Part shown: positions 18,358 to 19,708 of the stretch, piece after piece
How positions within the stretch are numbered: position 1 is the stretch's first letter
Layout: each line of letters starts with the position of its first letter
Assembly (NCBI GenBank): GCA_002407725.1
Contig: DHOD01000025.1
Coordinates: forward strand, 4,317-24,024
Length of the DNA: 19,708 nucleotides
DNA from: Christensenella sp. UBA5399
Lineage (GTDB): Bacteria; Bacillota; Clostridia; Christensenellales; Christensenellaceae
Reading direction: 5' to 3'
Program-made: the position numbers and the translations under genes
The notes under the pieces: model-generated
What the model was told of the DNA's origin: nothing
Database searches by the model: none
What the model saw: only the letters and a program-made list of their open reading frames with translations

Positions 18358-19557
18358 TCAACTATTCGCAGCATCTTTTTTGACGGATCGCTTGTGCATC
18401 ATTTTGCGGACGAACTGTGCGATTGATTTGAGGCCGGGAAACTCGAAACGGCGTTTGACCGAGGTCAGTCCCTTGCGGATTTCAATGTGCTGTGGGCAGC
18501 GGGATTCGCATTGCCCGCACTTGATGCAGTCGCCGGCAAGGCGCGGGTTGTCGCCAATGATGCCCGTAACATTCATGTACTGCATTTCACCCGTCATCCA
18601 ACCGATTGCATAGCTGGTGTTGTATGCGCCAAAGCACGCGGGGATATTAATGTTTTTGGGGCAGGGCATACAGTAATTGCATCCGGTACAAGGTACCTTG
18701 TAACTGGCGTTGAAGACGTCGATCACATCATGGATGACCTGATCCTCGGCCTGTGTAAACATACCGGCATGCGCGTGTTCGGCCAATTGCAGGTTTTCAT
18801 CCAATTGCGCGGTTTCATTCATGCCGGAAAGCACAACAGTCACTTCGGGCTGGTTCCAGAGCCACCGAAGGGCCCAACCGGCGGGGGAAGCGTCTTTATC
18901 CGCCTGTTGCATAATGCGGACAGCTTCCTTTGGAAGCCCGGTCGCCAGCTTTCCGCCCAGCAAAGGTTCCATGATAATCACCGGCAGGCCTTTCTCGGCG
19001 GCGCGCATCAGGCCTTCGACGCCCGCCTGGTAATGGATGTTGATATAGTTGTACTGTATTTGCACAAAGTCCCATTCATAAGCATCCAGCAAAGCCAAAA
19101 AGTCTTTTTGCGAGCCGTGATAGCTGAAACCGATCTGGCTGATCTCGCCCTGGGATTTCTTGTTTGCGATCCAATCTTTGATGCCAAGGCCGCACAACCT
19201 TTCCCATTGCCCGAGGTCGGAAATGTTATGGATCAGGTAATAGTCGATGGTTCCTGTTTGCAGCCGTTTTTTCTGTATGTCGAAATATCTGTCGAAATCG
19301 ACAGCCGTGTGACACATGGTGTGCGGCAGCTTGGTTGCGATCAATATGTTCTCCCGTATACCGTTTTTCGCTAAAAAACGGCCTACAGTTTCCTCGCTGC
19401 CAGGGTACAGATAGGCGGTGTCATAGTAATTGACTCCCGACCGGTACGCCTGCATCAACAAGGCTTCCGCTTTCTCATTGTTGGAGGGCAGGCGCATGCA
19501 TCCATAACCCAGTATAGAAAGTTTGTCGCCGCTGTTTTGATTGTCTCTATATTGCAT
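18358..19557 (-). CDS. Aldo/keto reductase with C-terminal 4Fe-4S ferredoxin domain
   Basis: A 399-residue oxidoreductase. The N-terminal 280 or so residues form the aldo/keto reductase barrel with the catalytic tetrad D46, Y51 (DTAYLYPGSEE), K76 (IATKLP) and H110 (YYLIHN). The C-terminal part has two cysteine clusters, CTGCNYCMPCP and CIKCGQCESRCP, as in 2x4Fe-4S ferredoxins; the last Cys of each is followed by Pro. Such fused enzymes are common in anaerobes and probably exchange electrons between Fe-S centres and a carbonyl substrate, which is unknown. GGAG lies 5 bases before the ATG. The gene is convergent with the RACo-like gene, and no partner gene is seen on this strand. Confidence 0.93.
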   Translation of the reverse strand: MQYRDNQNSGDKLSILGYGCMRLPSNNEKAEALLMQAYRSGVNYYDTAYLYPGSEETVGRFLAKNGIRENILIATKLPHTMCHTAVDFDRYFDIQKKRLQTGTIDYYLIHNISDLGQWERLCGLGIKDWIANKKSQGEISQIGFSYHGSQKDFLALLDAYEWDFVQIQYNYINIHYQAGVEGLMRAAEKGLPVIIMEPLLGGKLATGLPKEAVRIMQQADKDASPAGWALRWLWNQPEVTVVLSGMNETAQLDENLQLAEHAHAGMFTQAEDQVIHDVIDVFNASYKVPCTGCNYCMPCPKNINIPACFGAYNTSYAIGWMTGEMQYMNVTGIIGDNPRLAGDCIKCGQCESRCPQHIEIRKGLTSVKRRFEFPGLKSIAQFVRKMMHKRSVKKDAANS

Positions 19558-19583
19558 AAAAACTCCAATACGCTTTTCTAGAT

Positions 19584-19612
19584 ATTATGGCACCTGTATA
19601 TATTTTGGTCAA
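19584..19612 (-). promoter_or_regulatory. Promoter of the aldo/keto reductase gene
   Basis: Read on the minus strand, TTGACC (19612-19607) and CATAAT (19589-19584) are 17 bases apart, a 5/6 match for each hexamer. The predicted start near 19577 is about 20 bases before the ATG. Confidence 0.72.
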
Positions 19613-19662
19613 TATAGGAAAATAGGAAGTTTTTTCCCAGTTGTTTTATTTGGATAGCAATA

Positions 19663-19680
19663 GTATATTGAAAAATATAC
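19663..19680. repeat. Perfect inverted repeat near the window end
   Basis: GTATATT (19663-19669), GAAA, AATATAC (19674-19680). It lies upstream of the aldo/keto reductase promoter and may belong to a divergent gene beyond the window. No coding sequence is seen in 19613-19708. Confidence 0.35.
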
Positions 19681-19708
19681 ATGACAATTGGCGTGCCCCC
19701 CAATCCTT

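Noticed and set aside
18487..19374. 295-codon open frame on the plus strand
   Set aside because: Antisense to the aldo/keto reductase, whose catalytic residues and Fe-S cysteines make the minus strand the real one.

Overview
This window looks like a chromosomal segment of an anaerobic, roughly 50% GC Clostridia-type Bacillota. The signs are sigma-A-type promoters with 17 bp spacers, strong AGGAGG ribosome binding sites, several TTG starts, a pyruvate kinase with the extra C-terminal PEP-utiliser-like domain, a ferredoxin-type aldo/keto reductase, an AdhE-like iron alcohol dehydrogenase and a RACo-like ATPase. A Christensenellales-like origin is a guess; species cannot be assigned from the sequence.

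Layout: (1) 1-3228, + strand: the 3' part of a pyruvate kinase gene, then a DUF2156 (LPG-synthase C-domain) protein and an Eis-like GNAT acetyltransferase. (2) 3385-9689, + strand: a complete F-type ATP synthase operon in the order atpI-B-E-F-(H'A)-G-D-C. No free delta subunit gene exists. Instead the C-terminal domain of delta (about 75 residues) is fused in frame to the N-terminus of the alpha subunit, and the delta N-terminal domain is missing. This is the most unusual feature here, because F1 carries three alpha but only one delta. The fusion starts at a weak TTG, and an AAGGA-preceded ATG lies at the domain junction, so a mixture of fused and free alpha is possible. (3) 9751-9826: tRNA-Thr(CGU), followed by hairpins. 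(4) 10106-12250: an iron-dependent alcohol dehydrogenase and a secreted DUF1002 protein, each with its own good promoter. (5) 12485-16880: a three-gene transporter operon with an SLC45-like MFS permease, a CDF exporter with a manganese-type metal site, and a CopA-type Cu+ ATPase, bounded by a perfect TATAAT promoter and a terminator. (6) 17076-18293: a RACo-like ASKHA ATPase lacking the usual 2Fe-2S domain. (7) 18358-19557, - strand: an aldo/keto reductase with two C-terminal Fe-S cysteine clusters, convergent with the previous gene and sharing a hairpin terminator region.

Functionally the segment is mostly core energy metabolism (glycolytic ATP, ATP synthase, redox balancing by ADH and AKR) plus metal homeostasis. 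There are no insertion sequences, phage genes, CRISPR arrays or toxin-antitoxin genes that I can see. The candidate for an undescribed system is the delta-CTD/alpha fusion and its translational arrangement.
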